DNA of 64,000 bases from JAPUEK01 sp963815355. GTDB lineage: Bacteria; Pseudomonadota; Alphaproteobacteria; Rhodobacterales; Rhodobacteraceae. Within the stretch, counting starts at the first letter, position 1, and each line of letters opens with the position of its first letter. The notes beneath the pieces are model-generated. The model had not been told where the DNA came from. It was given only the letters and a program-made list of their open reading frames with translations, and ran no database searches. The DNA lies in assembly GCA_963815355.1 (NCBI GenBank), contig CAWFGJ010000013.1, positions 744,001-808,000 of the forward strand, written 5' to 3'. Of the stretch, positions 51,778-59,756 are shown piece after piece. The translations under genes and the position numbers were made by a program.

Positions 51778-51983
51778 TTTGCCTCACTTTGAATATTCAG
51801 CATAAGCGCGCGGCCGTCGCAGATACGCTCAATGCCGGTCGTGGTCACATAGGCACCTTCGGACAGAAGGGTCGGGGTTGCGGCCCCTATCGGAGAGGAC
51901 CGCGGCACAGGCCCGCTAAAACAGGACATCTGCAAGATGATCGCCTGCCTGTTGGTCAGGGTATCGAGCCGCTGCGGCATCAT
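51774..51983 (-). CDS. Small protein between pyrX and a membrane protein gene
   Basis: A 69-residue protein with tandem ATG starts (51983, 51980). Its start overlaps the previous gene stop and its stop overlaps the pyrX start, each by four bases, which supports translation in an operon. The sequence (IILQMSCFSGPVPRSS ... GIERICDGRALMLNI) has two Cys and no membrane segment or recognised motif. Function unknown. Confidence 0.6.
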   Translation of the reverse strand: MMPQRLDTLTNRQAIILQMSCFSGPVPRSSPIGAATPTLLSEGAYVTTTGIERICDGRALMLNIQSEAK

Positions 51984-52528
51984 CTCCCCGCCAGATAGAC
52001 AAACAAGGTGGTAAAGATCGCCATCAGCACCAACACCACCGTCGCCACCATGCCGCCGATCCGGGCATCGGACATCGGGGGCTTGCCTTGCGGGATCAGA
52101 CCAACCGCAGCGGCACTCGGCAGCGGCTCAAAGGCCAGGGGCAGCTCTTCTTCCGCATAGCGCCCGATCAGCCGCAGGGTGGGCGCGGGCTGCAAGGTGG
52201 TCGGCGTGGCCACGGCCTGCGACCGCAGGATCAGCACCCAGCCTTGCAGGGCCGTCAGCGCCGCCGCATCCGCAGCAAGGGCGGCCTCGGCGATGCCGTC
52301 CCCTTCGGTCAGATACCGGACCAGACCCACCCCGGCCAGATCCGCCAGATCAATCACCTCAACCCCCGCCGGATTGACGGCGGGCAGGCCCAAAAGCCGC
52401 GCCAAGGTGTCGCTGTCCCCCACCAAGGCCGCCGCCTGCGGGGCCGGCATGTCAAGCGCGAAGACCCGCAACACATGCCGCTCACCTGCCAGCAGGATCA
52501 AAGGGTCAGTGTGATCGGTCAGGTTCAT
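51980..52528 (-). CDS. Hypothetical tail-anchored membrane protein
   Basis: A 182-residue protein: residues 1-155 are soluble and Ala/Leu-rich (RHVLRVFALDMPAPQAAALV, then DLAGVGLVRYLTEGDG), and residues 158-180 are a C-terminal transmembrane helix (MVATVVLVLMAIFTTLFVYL). It overlaps genes on both sides by four bases. I know of no family. Confidence 0.75.
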   Translation of the reverse strand: MNLTDHTDPLILLAGERHVLRVFALDMPAPQAAALVGDSDTLARLLGLPAVNPAGVEVIDLADLAGVGLVRYLTEGDGIAEAALAADAAALTALQGWVLILRSQAVATPTTLQPAPTLRLIGRYAEEELPLAFEPLPSAAAVGLIPQGKPPMSDARIGGMVATVVLVLMAIFTTLFVYLAGR

Positions 52529-53205
52529 GCCGTCTCCCCCCGCTGCGCCGCGCGCATCATCGCCAGAATCTTGCGCGCCTCGGGGATCATTTCAAACCCG
52601 ATGGGCTGCTCTGTCGACCGCCCCTTGTTGCCGCGCAGCGTGCGGCGCGCGAAATAAAGGTTGGACAGTTCCGATGTAACCTCTTCAAGGGTGATCTGCG
52701 TCTCGGCGGTGATCGGAAAATCCTCCAACCGCCGCCCTCTGAGCGGCAGAACCGTGGCGATAAAGGCGCGGCGGCTGGTCAGCGTGTAATAGGTGTGCCG
52801 CCGCCGATACGCCCCGCCCAACGGTCCGGCGAAAATGATCCCCAGCCCGGCGGTAAAATGAATCAACCCAAAGGCCCAGAAAAAGCTTCCTGCCTGCGCC
52901 GCCATAACCATCCAGAACAGCGCAAAGCCCGCAAAGAACACGCCAAACAAGATCGTGGCGATCTGCGACCCCTGAAGCCGCACCTCGCCCGAGGGCGCAC
53001 CTTGCCACAAGATCGCCTCGCCGGGATCAAGGATACCTTCCCACCCGGCAGGCGTGGGCGCGGGCGGCGGGACAGGAGGGGGCAGGGATACGGGCGGGGT
53101 CAGGGATACGGGGGCAGATTGGGAAACGGGGACGGATTGGGAAACGGGGGCAGATTGGGAAACGGGGGCGGGCGGGGGCACAGGCTCGTGCAGGTCTTGT
53201 GTCAT
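52525..53205 (-). CDS. PH-like membrane protein with Pro-rich repeat N-terminus
   Basis: A 226-residue protein. Residues 8-52 are Pro/Val/Ser-rich with a hexapeptide PVSQS-A/V repeat from 18-bp DNA repeats. Residues 85-140 hold two membrane helices (TILFGVFFAGFALFWMVMAA, then FGLIHFTAGLGIIFAGPLGG). The C-terminal part (YYTLTSRRAFIATVLPLRGR ... TEQPIGFEMIPEARKIL) resembles bacterial PH-domain membrane proteins. It begins 80 bases after pyrB. Function unknown. Confidence 0.78.
   Translation of the reverse strand: MTQDLHEPVPPPAPVSQSAPVSQSVPVSQSAPVSLTPPVSLPPPVPPPAPTPAGWEGILDPGEAILWQGAPSGEVRLQGSQIATILFGVFFAGFALFWMVMAAQAGSFFWAFGLIHFTAGLGIIFAGPLGGAYRRRHTYYTLTSRRAFIATVLPLRGRRLEDFPITAETQITLEEVTSELSNLYFARRTLRGNKGRSTEQPIGFEMIPEARKILAMMRAAQRGETA
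53111..53164. repeat. Tandem 18-bp repeat, three units
   Basis: Units at 53111-53128, 53129-53146 and 53147-53164; the first and third are identical, the second differs at two bases. Each is six codons long, so copy-number change keeps the frame. It encodes the Pro-Val-Ser-Gln-Ser repeat of the gene on the minus strand. Confidence 0.85.
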
Positions 53206-53285
53206 CGCGTCCTCCTTCGGTTCTGTGTGCTGCCCGTCTAAGGGCGGGGGGCTTGGTGCCCTTTTAGGTGCGCCGGTTGCGCGGC

Positions 53286-54248
53286 TCAGACATACCGCTC
53301 GGCCGCTTTGGCCCCACGCTCGGCCCGCAGATTGCGCGCCAGCAGGTCCATGCAGGCCATCCGCACCGCGACGCCCATTTCCACCTGCTCTTGAATGACC
53401 GAGCGGTTGATGTCGTCGGCCAATTCGCCGTCAATCTCGACGCCCCGGTTCATCGGGCCGGGATGCATGACGATGGCATCGGGCTTGGCATGGCTCAGCT
53501 TTTCGGCGTCCAGACCGTAGCGGTGATAATACTCCCGCTCGGACGGGATGAATCCACCGTCCATCCGTTCCTTTTGCAAGCGCAACATCATCACAACGTC
53601 CGCACCCTCCAGCCCGGCGCGCATGTCGTCAAACAACTCACAGCCAAATTCCTGCACACCTGCCGGCATCAGGGTGGGCGGCGCGATCAGACGCAACCGG
53701 TTCTCCATCTTGCCCAGCAGGATAAGATTGGACCGCGCGACCCGGCTATGGGCGATGTCCCCGCAAATCGCCACGGTCAGCCGTTGAATCCGCCCCTTGG
53801 CCCGGCGGATCGTCAGCGCGTCCAGCAAGGCCTGCGTCGGGTGCTCATGGCGCCCGTCGCCCGCGTTCAACACCGCGCAATTCACCTTCGACGCCAGCAG
53901 GTTTACCGCCCCGCTTGCCCCATGGCGCACGACCAGCAGATCCGGGTGCATCGCGTTCAGCGTCATCGCCGTGTCGATCAGCGTCTCCCCCTTCTTCACG
54001 CTGGAAGACGCGACCGACATGTTCATCACATCCGCCCCCAGCCGCTTGCCCGCCAGCTCAAAACTGGCCTGCGTCCGGGTAGAGTTCTCGAAGAACATGT
54101 TGATCTGCGTCATCCCCGCCAAAGCATTCGATTGCTTCACCGTGCGGCGGTTCAGATCGACGTAACGATCGGCTAGATCCAGAATGGTGGTGATTTCCTG
54201 CGGAGCAAGCTGCTCTATCCCCAGCAGGTGGCGGGCGCGGAAGGTCAT
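53286..54248 (-). CDS. pyrB: Aspartate carbamoyltransferase catalytic subunit
   Basis: Joins carbamoyl phosphate and aspartate in pyrimidine synthesis. The 320-residue protein has FFENSTRTQASFELAGKRLG (carbamoyl phosphate loop), AVLNAGDGRHEHPTQALLD, VARSNLILL and a late HPGPMNRGVEID segment. No pyrI regulatory gene follows. Instead two membrane proteins, a small ORF and a dead dihydroorotase follow in the same operon, as in ATCases that pair with an inactive DHOase. It is divergent from a uracil-DNA glycosylase gene. Confidence 0.96.
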   Translation of the reverse strand: MTFRARHLLGIEQLAPQEITTILDLADRYVDLNRRTVKQSNALAGMTQINMFFENSTRTQASFELAGKRLGADVMNMSVASSSVKKGETLIDTAMTLNAMHPDLLVVRHGASGAVNLLASKVNCAVLNAGDGRHEHPTQALLDALTIRRAKGRIQRLTVAICGDIAHSRVARSNLILLGKMENRLRLIAPPTLMPAGVQEFGCELFDDMRAGLEGADVVMMLRLQKERMDGGFIPSEREYYHRYGLDAEKLSHAKPDAIVMHPGPMNRGVEIDGELADDINRSVIQEQVEMGVAVRMACMDLLARNLRAERGAKAAERYV

Positions 54249-54361
54249 GGATTACCTCGGACTGACGGTTGCCGCGTTATAGGGAGCGCCACCCGAGCGG
54301 GCAAGCAGTTCCTCCCGAAACCCTCCTTGCCGCCCCGCCGCGCCCGCCCTACCCTGCGCCC

Positions 54362-55189
54362 ATGGGAATCATGACCGAGATTGAGGGCGACTGGGAGGCC
54401 GCATTTGCCGCTTTGGCGTGGCAGGTGGACCTTGGCGCAACCGAAACCATCGGCGAGACACCCGTTGACCGCTATTCCCTGCCCGAACCCGTCGCCAAAA
54501 CCGCCGCCGCCACCGCCGCTCCGGCGGCGCCAAAACCCGCCGCAGCCTACGTAGCCCCCCCCACGCCCGCCGCGCTGACCGAACAGGCCGTCCAGACCGC
54601 CCGGCACCTTGCCCAATCGGCCGATACCCTTGATGCGTTGCGCGCCGCCCTGCAGGCCTTTGATCATTGCGACCTTAAACGCGGCGCCCGCAGCACCGTC
54701 TTTGGGCAAGGCACCCCCGGCGCCCGCGTTCTGGTGCTGGGAGAGGCCCCCAACCGCGATGAAGACCAAGAGGGCCGCCCCTTCGCCGGGCGCTCGGGCC
54801 AGTTGCTGGACAAGATGTTCGCGGCCATCGGCCTGTCCCGCGAAAACAGCGACCCGGCCCAAGGGCTCTACCTGTCGCTGGCTCTGCCGTGGCGCCCCCC
54901 CGCCGACCGTGACCCGACCGAAGATGAAATCGCCATGCTGCGCCCCTTTGTGGAACGCCACATCGCATTGGCCAACCCTGCGTTCGTCGTTGCGATGGGC
55001 AATCTGGCGCTCAAGTCGCTGACCGGATCGGGCGGCATCCTGCGCGCCCGTGGCAACTGGACCACGGCCGTCGACCGCCCGGCCCTGCCGATGACACACC
55101 CCGACTATCTGTTGCGCTACCCCGCCGCCAAACGCGAGGCCTGGGCCGATCTGTTGTCGCTGCAAGCCCGCCTGCGCGCGCGGCCCTGA
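54362..55189 (+). CDS. Family-4-like uracil-DNA glycosylase lacking the Fe-S cysteines
   Basis: A 275-residue UDG-superfamily protein. Residues 47-70 are an Ala/Pro linker; the UDG domain follows with VLVLGEAPNRDEDQEGRPFA, LLDKMFAAIGL, LPWRPPADRDPTEDE and the His motif MTHPDYLLR. Family 4 enzymes use four Cys to bind a 4Fe-4S cluster; the whole protein has one Cys (103). The sites in the CRPP and EI..C motifs are Trp and Leu, and GEAPG is GEAPN. It may be an active clusterless alphaproteobacterial branch or a nonenzymatic binder. ATG 54371 is an alternative start. Confidence 0.82.
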   Translation: MGIMTEIEGDWEAAFAALAWQVDLGATETIGETPVDRYSLPEPVAKTAAATAAPAAPKPAAAYVAPPTPAALTEQAVQTARHLAQSADTLDALRAALQAFDHCDLKRGARSTVFGQGTPGARVLVLGEAPNRDEDQEGRPFAGRSGQLLDKMFAAIGLSRENSDPAQGLYLSLALPWRPPADRDPTEDEIAMLRPFVERHIALANPAFVVAMGNLALKSLTGSGGILRARGNWTTAVDRPALPMTHPDYLLRYPAAKREAWADLLSLQARLRARP

Positions 55190-55195
55190 CCCGGC

Positions 55196-56017
55196 TCAGG
55201 GTGCCGGGCACCCCTTGATCTCAACCGAGCGGCCCGTGCCCAAAACCGTCACCACCACACCGGCGCGGTTCAGCGCAAAAGGCGCGCCCGACCCCGGCAC
55301 CAGATCGGCCACGGCGGTCAGGACCGTCCCCTGCCGGGTGCTTTCGGCTTCTGACACCCAAACCGCCGGATCGGCGGTTTCGACCACCACCGTCTCCGTG
55401 CCGCCCCGTTCGGCCAAATCAATCCGCGCGGTGACCCGCAAGCCGTCGTCAATCGGCACAACCTCGCAGGAAATCGCCGTCAGCCCCGCCTCGTCCGCCG
55501 TTTCAGGCCGCGCCGCCAAGGCCGCACGGATCACCGGGTCTGGCTGGCCGACACCGTCCAACAGCGTTTCCAACGACACCTCGGCGGGCATGCAAATGTC
55601 TTTGCAAATGCCCATCGCGACATGCACCTGCAAATCCACGGGCTGAGCGGGATCAATCGCCGTCACCTCGATCGGCAGGATCACCGCATCGTGATAGCCA
55701 ATGGTCTGCAGCCCGTTGGTGTGAAAAACCGCCGGGCTGGGCCAATGCACCCGCACCGACGCCACATTGCTCGACCCGGCCCAATCGAACACCGGGGGAA
55801 TGCCCGCATCGCCGGGCGCGCGCCAATAGGTCTTCCACCCCTCGGTCAGCGTCAGATCAAGGGCCGCCATATAGCGCCCTGACTGCATCTGCCAACCGGG
55901 CCGCAATTGCGCCGTCAGCAACTCATCCTGCGTCTGCGCCGCAACCGGGGCCGCGACCGCAGCCGCCAGCGCGAAAGCCAACGCAGAGCTCAAAAGCAAG
56001 GGAGGGGTCATCTTCAT
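55196..56017 (-). CDS. Exported DsbD N-terminal-domain-like protein
   Basis: A 273-residue secreted protein from ATG 56017, with a signal peptide (LLLSSALAFALAAAVAAPVAAQ). The mature part matches the DsbD alpha/ScsB N-terminal type: GRYMAALDLTLTEGWKTYWR, AVILPIEVTAI and the thiol pair CKDICMPAEVSLE (CxxxC), with a final GCPAP. Free-standing copies in Rhodobacterales are annotated as protein-disulfide reductase domain proteins. No transmembrane or thioredoxin domain is present, so it would pass reducing equivalents from another protein. It converges with the UDG gene, six bases apart. Confidence 0.83.
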   Translation of the reverse strand: MKMTPPLLLSSALAFALAAAVAAPVAAQTQDELLTAQLRPGWQMQSGRYMAALDLTLTEGWKTYWRAPGDAGIPPVFDWAGSSNVASVRVHWPSPAVFHTNGLQTIGYHDAVILPIEVTAIDPAQPVDLQVHVAMGICKDICMPAEVSLETLLDGVGQPDPVIRAALAARPETADEAGLTAISCEVVPIDDGLRVTARIDLAERGGTETVVVETADPAVWVSEAESTRQGTVLTAVADLVPGSGAPFALNRAGVVVTVLGTGRSVEIKGCPAP

Positions 56018-56156
56018 ACCCAAATCATAGGCAAAAGCGCGGTCAGGGGAAATCAACTTCCGGTCAGCACCGCGTGACCACATTGGCCTCCACAAGGGGT
56101 TGAGCCGCCGCCCCCGCCGCCCCACATTAAAGGCAGCAAAGCGAAGGCATCGAATC

Positions 56157-56711
56157 ATGGACCTGTGCGGAAAGCTGTTGGTGGCCATGCCCGGAATGGG
56201 CGACCCGCGTTTTGACAAAAGCGTGATCCTTGTCTGCGCCCACAGCGAAGACGGGGCCATGGGCCTGATCGTGAACAAGCCCCTCTCTGATCTGACCTTT
56301 GCCGGAATGCTTGACCACATTGGCATCCCGCACACCCCCGAGGGGCGCAAGATCAACGTGCATTTCGGCGGCCCTGTCGAACGCGGGCGCGGCTTTGTGC
56401 TGCACTCGCGCGATTACAAAAGCGACACCGCGACGATGGCAGTCACCCCCGACTACGGCATGACCGCCACCCTCGACGTGCTAGAGGCGTTGGCCAAAGG
56501 CCAAGGCCCGGCGCAGGCGCTGCTCGCGCTCGGCTATTCCGGCTGGGGGCCGGGCCAGTTAGAGGTTGAAATCGGCCGCAACGACTGGCTGACCGCCGAC
56601 GCGCCCGCCGATCTGGTCTTTGCCGAAAATGACAGCGGCAAATGGCTCGCCGTCTTGCACGGCATGGGCATCAACGCTCTGACCCTCTCTGCCACAGCCG
56701 GACGCGCCTGA
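56157..56711 (+). CDS. YqgE/AlgH family protein
   Basis: A 184-residue protein of the UPF0301 family, with GKLLVAMPGMGDPRFDKSVI, CAHSEDGAMGLIVNKPLSDL, VHFGGPVERGRGFVLHS and the GYSGWGPGQLEVEI block. Function unknown; in Pseudomonas AlgH influences alginate regulation. ATG 56157 is used because the family begins just before GKLLVAMP; the upstream basic stretch is not part of it. It stands alone, divergent from the DsbD-N-like gene. Confidence 0.93.
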   Translation: MDLCGKLLVAMPGMGDPRFDKSVILVCAHSEDGAMGLIVNKPLSDLTFAGMLDHIGIPHTPEGRKINVHFGGPVERGRGFVLHSRDYKSDTATMAVTPDYGMTATLDVLEALAKGQGPAQALLALGYSGWGPGQLEVEIGRNDWLTADAPADLVFAENDSGKWLAVLHGMGINALTLSATAGRA

Positions 56712-56730
56712 ACCGCAGCCCATTTTCTGT

Positions 56731-56860
56731 CTCTAAATATCCCCCGCGGAGCGTCCGACGGCGCCGCCGGGCGCGCGACCACTGATGTGCAGACCACGGC
56801 CAACAAATCCCAACCTGCCCCCCCGAAAGATCAAAGGAAGATCAAAAGAAGATCCGAAAA
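56731..56860. repeat. Degenerate Rhodobacterales intergenic repeat, copy 2
   Basis: CTCTAAATATCCCCCGCGGA (56731-56750) followed by a GC inverted repeat (GGCGCCGCCGGGCGC) and then GATC-containing purine runs (56829-56860). It shares the A-rich core plus CCCGC-GGAG layout of the segment at 13021. The space 56712-56895 otherwise holds nothing that I can call. Confidence 0.4.
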
Positions 56861-56895
56861 AGAGCGTCTCTTCCCCCGCAACTCCCCCCATCCCC

Positions 56896-57054
56896 TCAGG
56901 GCTTGGGCTTGTCATCATAATCCGTCGTCAAGATCCGGTTTGCATCCCCCTCCGGATCATCGAACTGCCGGGTTTTCATCGCCCACAAAAAAGCGACCAA
57001 CCCGATCCCCCCCAGGAACAGCGACACCGGAATCAGAATTGTCAGGATTTCCAT
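56896..57054 (-). CDS. ccoS: cbb3-type cytochrome oxidase assembly protein CcoS
   Basis: A 52-residue single-pass protein reading MEILTILIPVSLFLGGIGLV, then AFLWAMKTRQFDDPEGDANR and the tail ILTTDYDDKPKP. The helix plus FDDPEGDA motif is diagnostic of CcoS, needed to load heme/copper into cbb3 oxidase. ATG at 57054-57052 lies four bases after ccoI, so it is the last gene of ccoGHIS. Confidence 0.95.
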   Translation of the reverse strand: MEILTILIPVSLFLGGIGLVAFLWAMKTRQFDDPEGDANRILTTDYDDKPKP

Positions 57055-57058
57055 ACGC

Positions 57059-59278
57059 TTACCTCAATCTCAATGCGTTCAGCGATACGGTGATCGATGA
57101 CAGCGACATCGCCAGTGCTGCCGCCAAGGGTGTCGCCAAACCCACCAAAGCCAAAGGCACAGCCACCACGTTATAAGCCGCCGAAATCCCAAAGTTTTCG
57201 ACCATCCGCCGCGTGGCTTGACGCGAGATCCGCGTGGCATCCCCGATCACGGCCATATCCTGCCCCAACAGCACGATGTCCGACGCCGCCCGCGCCGCAT
57301 CCAGCGCAGAGGCGGGTGAGATCGACACATGCGCCGCCGCAAGCGCGGCCGTGTCGTTCAGCCCGTCACCGACCATCAGCACCCGGTGCCCCGCCTCGGT
57401 CAGCGCCCGGACCCGTGCGACTTTTTCGGCCGGCAGCGCGCCCGCGACCCAATCTGAAATCCCCAACCGCCCAGCCAGCGCCGCCACAGCGCCCGTGGCA
57501 TCGCCTGAGATCAAATGGATTTGTTTGCCCTGCGAAATCAGCGCCTTGATCGCCTCTTCCGCCCCAGGGCGCAGCCGATCTTCAAACGTGAAAGCGCGAG
57601 GTTTTCCGTCGCCCGCCGCCAGATAAGTCGCCGTCACGTCGACCGCTTCGCCCCCGCACCACTCGGCCCGGCCAAGCCGCACCTGCTGCCCACGCCACAG
57701 GCCCTCAACACCGTAGCCGGGCACTTCCCGAAGGTCTTCGACCCGGGCAGGGCGGATACCAGACGCGCGGGCGGCTTCAACCAGGGCCAGCGCCAACGGA
57801 TGCGATGAGCCCGCCGCCAACCCGGCGGCAACCTCAATCGCCTGCACCGGATGATCGGGCATGTTGGTCGGCTGCGGCGCGCCCAAGGTCAATGTTCCGG
57901 TTTTGTCAAAGACCACGGTGTCCACTTCGGCCAACCGCTCCAGCGCGGTGCCATGCTTGATCAGCAACCCTTTTCGGAACAACCGCCCGGAGGCCGCCGT
58001 GACCACTGCAGGCACGGCCAACCCAAGCGCACAAGGGCAGGTGATAATCAGCACTGCCGCCGAGATATTGACGGCAAAGCGCAGATCACCCCCGGTTTTC
58101 CACATCCAGAACCCAAAGGCCGAAAATGAAAGAAGATGCACCAACGGCGAATAAAGCCGAGCGGCCCGCTCTGCCAAGCTCGTATAGCGCGTGCGCGCTG
58201 CCTCAGCGACGGCCACAAGATCCGCCATCTGGTGCAGGCTTGATGCCCGCCCCGCCGCCGTCACGCGCAGGGTCAAAGGCCCGGTAAGGTTCACTTCTCC
58301 AGCCGATACGACCGTTCCAGGGCCCGCAAAAACCGGCAGGCTTTCGCCCGTCAGCAAAGAGCGATCCACTTCCGAACTGCCCTCTTCGACCACCCCGTCC
58401 ACCGGCATGCGCCCCCCCGGACGCACCCGAACCAAATCACCCGCGACCACTTCGGAAATCGGCCGCTGCACCTCTTGGCCGTCCACCAGAACCTGTGCGC
58501 GTTGCACCTCAAGCGCGGCCAACTCCTCGGCGGCAGATCGGGCAATCGCACGGGTCTTGTGGTCCAGATAGCGGCCCACCAGCAAGAAAAAGCACAGCAT
58601 CACCGCGGCATCAAAATAGGCATGGTGGCCCGACTTGATCGTCTCAAACAGGGAAATCGTTGTGGCAAGAATCAGGGCCAGCGAGATCGGCACATCCATT
58701 CCCAACCGCCCAGCCCGCAGCGCACGCCATGCCGATTTGAAAAACGGCTGGCCCGAGAATATCACCGTCGGTATGGCGATCGCCGCGGAAATCCAATGAA
58801 AGAGATCCCTCGTTGCCCCTTCAGCCCCGGCCCAGACCGCCACCGACAGCAACATCACGTTCATCATGGAAAAGAACGCCACACCCAGGCGCATCAGCAA
58901 ATCGCGCGCCTGTCGGTCCGTTTCTGTTGAGGACAAAAGGCCGGGGTCCAGTTCATGCGCCTCATAGCCGGCCGCGTTCAGCGCCGGGAGCAGATCCGCC
59001 GCCGTCACCCCGGCGTCCGCATCGACGGACAACCGCCGCTGGGTAAGGTTCAACCGCACCGAATGCACCCCGGGCACCGCCAAAGCTGCTGCCTCGACAG
59101 TCGAGATGCACGCCGCACAATGCGCCCCCGGCAATGACATCATCAGCCGCGCATTTTGCGGTGCTGCCAGTGTGGCAAGCCGTTCAGCCGAAGGGGCCAC
59201 GATACATGCCGGGCAAGCCACGATGCCCGGCATCTCCGGCTCTGCACGCGCAGCAGCGAGGGGCGCGGCAATGGTCAT
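57059..59278 (-). CDS. ccoI: Copper-type P1B ATPase CcoI (FixI)
   Basis: Exports copper for insertion into cbb3 oxidase. The 739-residue protein has an N-terminal CPAC element, a heavy-metal domain with GAHCAACISTVE, then membrane helices, the phosphatase LTGESLPV, the ion motif ITCPCALGLA, the phosphorylation site VFDKTGTLTLG, and MVGDGLNDTAALAAA. The order and the place between ccoH and ccoS support CcoI rather than a general CopA. Starts three bases after ccoH. Confidence 0.96.
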   Translation of the reverse strand: MTIAAPLAAARAEPEMPGIVACPACIVAPSAERLATLAAPQNARLMMSLPGAHCAACISTVEAAALAVPGVHSVRLNLTQRRLSVDADAGVTAADLLPALNAAGYEAHELDPGLLSSTETDRQARDLLMRLGVAFFSMMNVMLLSVAVWAGAEGATRDLFHWISAAIAIPTVIFSGQPFFKSAWRALRAGRLGMDVPISLALILATTISLFETIKSGHHAYFDAAVMLCFFLLVGRYLDHKTRAIARSAAEELAALEVQRAQVLVDGQEVQRPISEVVAGDLVRVRPGGRMPVDGVVEEGSSEVDRSLLTGESLPVFAGPGTVVSAGEVNLTGPLTLRVTAAGRASSLHQMADLVAVAEAARTRYTSLAERAARLYSPLVHLLSFSAFGFWMWKTGGDLRFAVNISAAVLIITCPCALGLAVPAVVTAASGRLFRKGLLIKHGTALERLAEVDTVVFDKTGTLTLGAPQPTNMPDHPVQAIEVAAGLAAGSSHPLALALVEAARASGIRPARVEDLREVPGYGVEGLWRGQQVRLGRAEWCGGEAVDVTATYLAAGDGKPRAFTFEDRLRPGAEEAIKALISQGKQIHLISGDATGAVAALAGRLGISDWVAGALPAEKVARVRALTEAGHRVLMVGDGLNDTAALAAAHVSISPASALDAARAASDIVLLGQDMAVIGDATRISRQATRRMVENFGISAAYNVVAVPLALVGLATPLAAALAMSLSSITVSLNALRLR

Positions 59279-59281
59279 CGG

Positions 59282-59755
59282 TCAGCCCCGAACCATCAGG
59301 TCAATACGCTCACGAAAGAGCGTGCCGTCCTGGGCATGCGCTTCGACATGCATCATCCATTTGCCGCGGGTCAGAGGCTCTGAGGCGACATAACTGCCGT
59401 CGCGGTTTTCAAAAACGGGGAAAGTATCATCTCGGGCCTCGGTCGTGCGCCCGACCAGAACGTTCAACGACGAAAGAACCACAGGTTTGCCATCCCGATC
59501 CGTAAACGTAAGCCGCAGTTCTTTGCGGGCCGGGTCATAGTCATGGGCCAAAGTCCAGCCAAGCGCAATCTGGGCGGCCTTGTCTGCCTCAAATTCTTGG
59601 CTTGCGACATAGGAGTTGTCCACTTCCAACCCCGGAAAGGTAGAAATCGCCTTGTAGGCCATCAGCAGGTTCACCCCGATGATCACCGCAAAAGCCGAGA
59701 CGGTGATGATCAGAACATGAATGCCCTTCAGTTCGCGCGGCGCTTTGTCGGCCAT
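59282..59755 (-). CDS. ccoH: CcoH (FixH) cbb3 oxidase assembly protein
   Basis: A 157-residue protein with a short cytoplasmic lead (MADKAPRELKG), one transmembrane helix (IHVLIITVSAFAVIIGVNLL) and a periplasmic FixH domain (FPGLEVDNSYVASQEF, DAPKGKWMMHVEA-like RGKWMMHVEAHAQDG). It stabilises the CcoN subcomplex during cbb3 assembly. ATG 59755 is chosen because it opens at the charged lead just before the helix. One base separates it from ccoG. Confidence 0.93.
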   Translation of the reverse strand: MADKAPRELKGIHVLIITVSAFAVIIGVNLLMAYKAISTFPGLEVDNSYVASQEFEADKAAQIALGWTLAHDYDPARKELRLTFTDRDGKPVVLSSLNVLVGRTTEARDDTFPVFENRDGSYVASEPLTRGKWMMHVEAHAQDGTLFRERIDLMVRG

Positions 59756-59756
59756 C

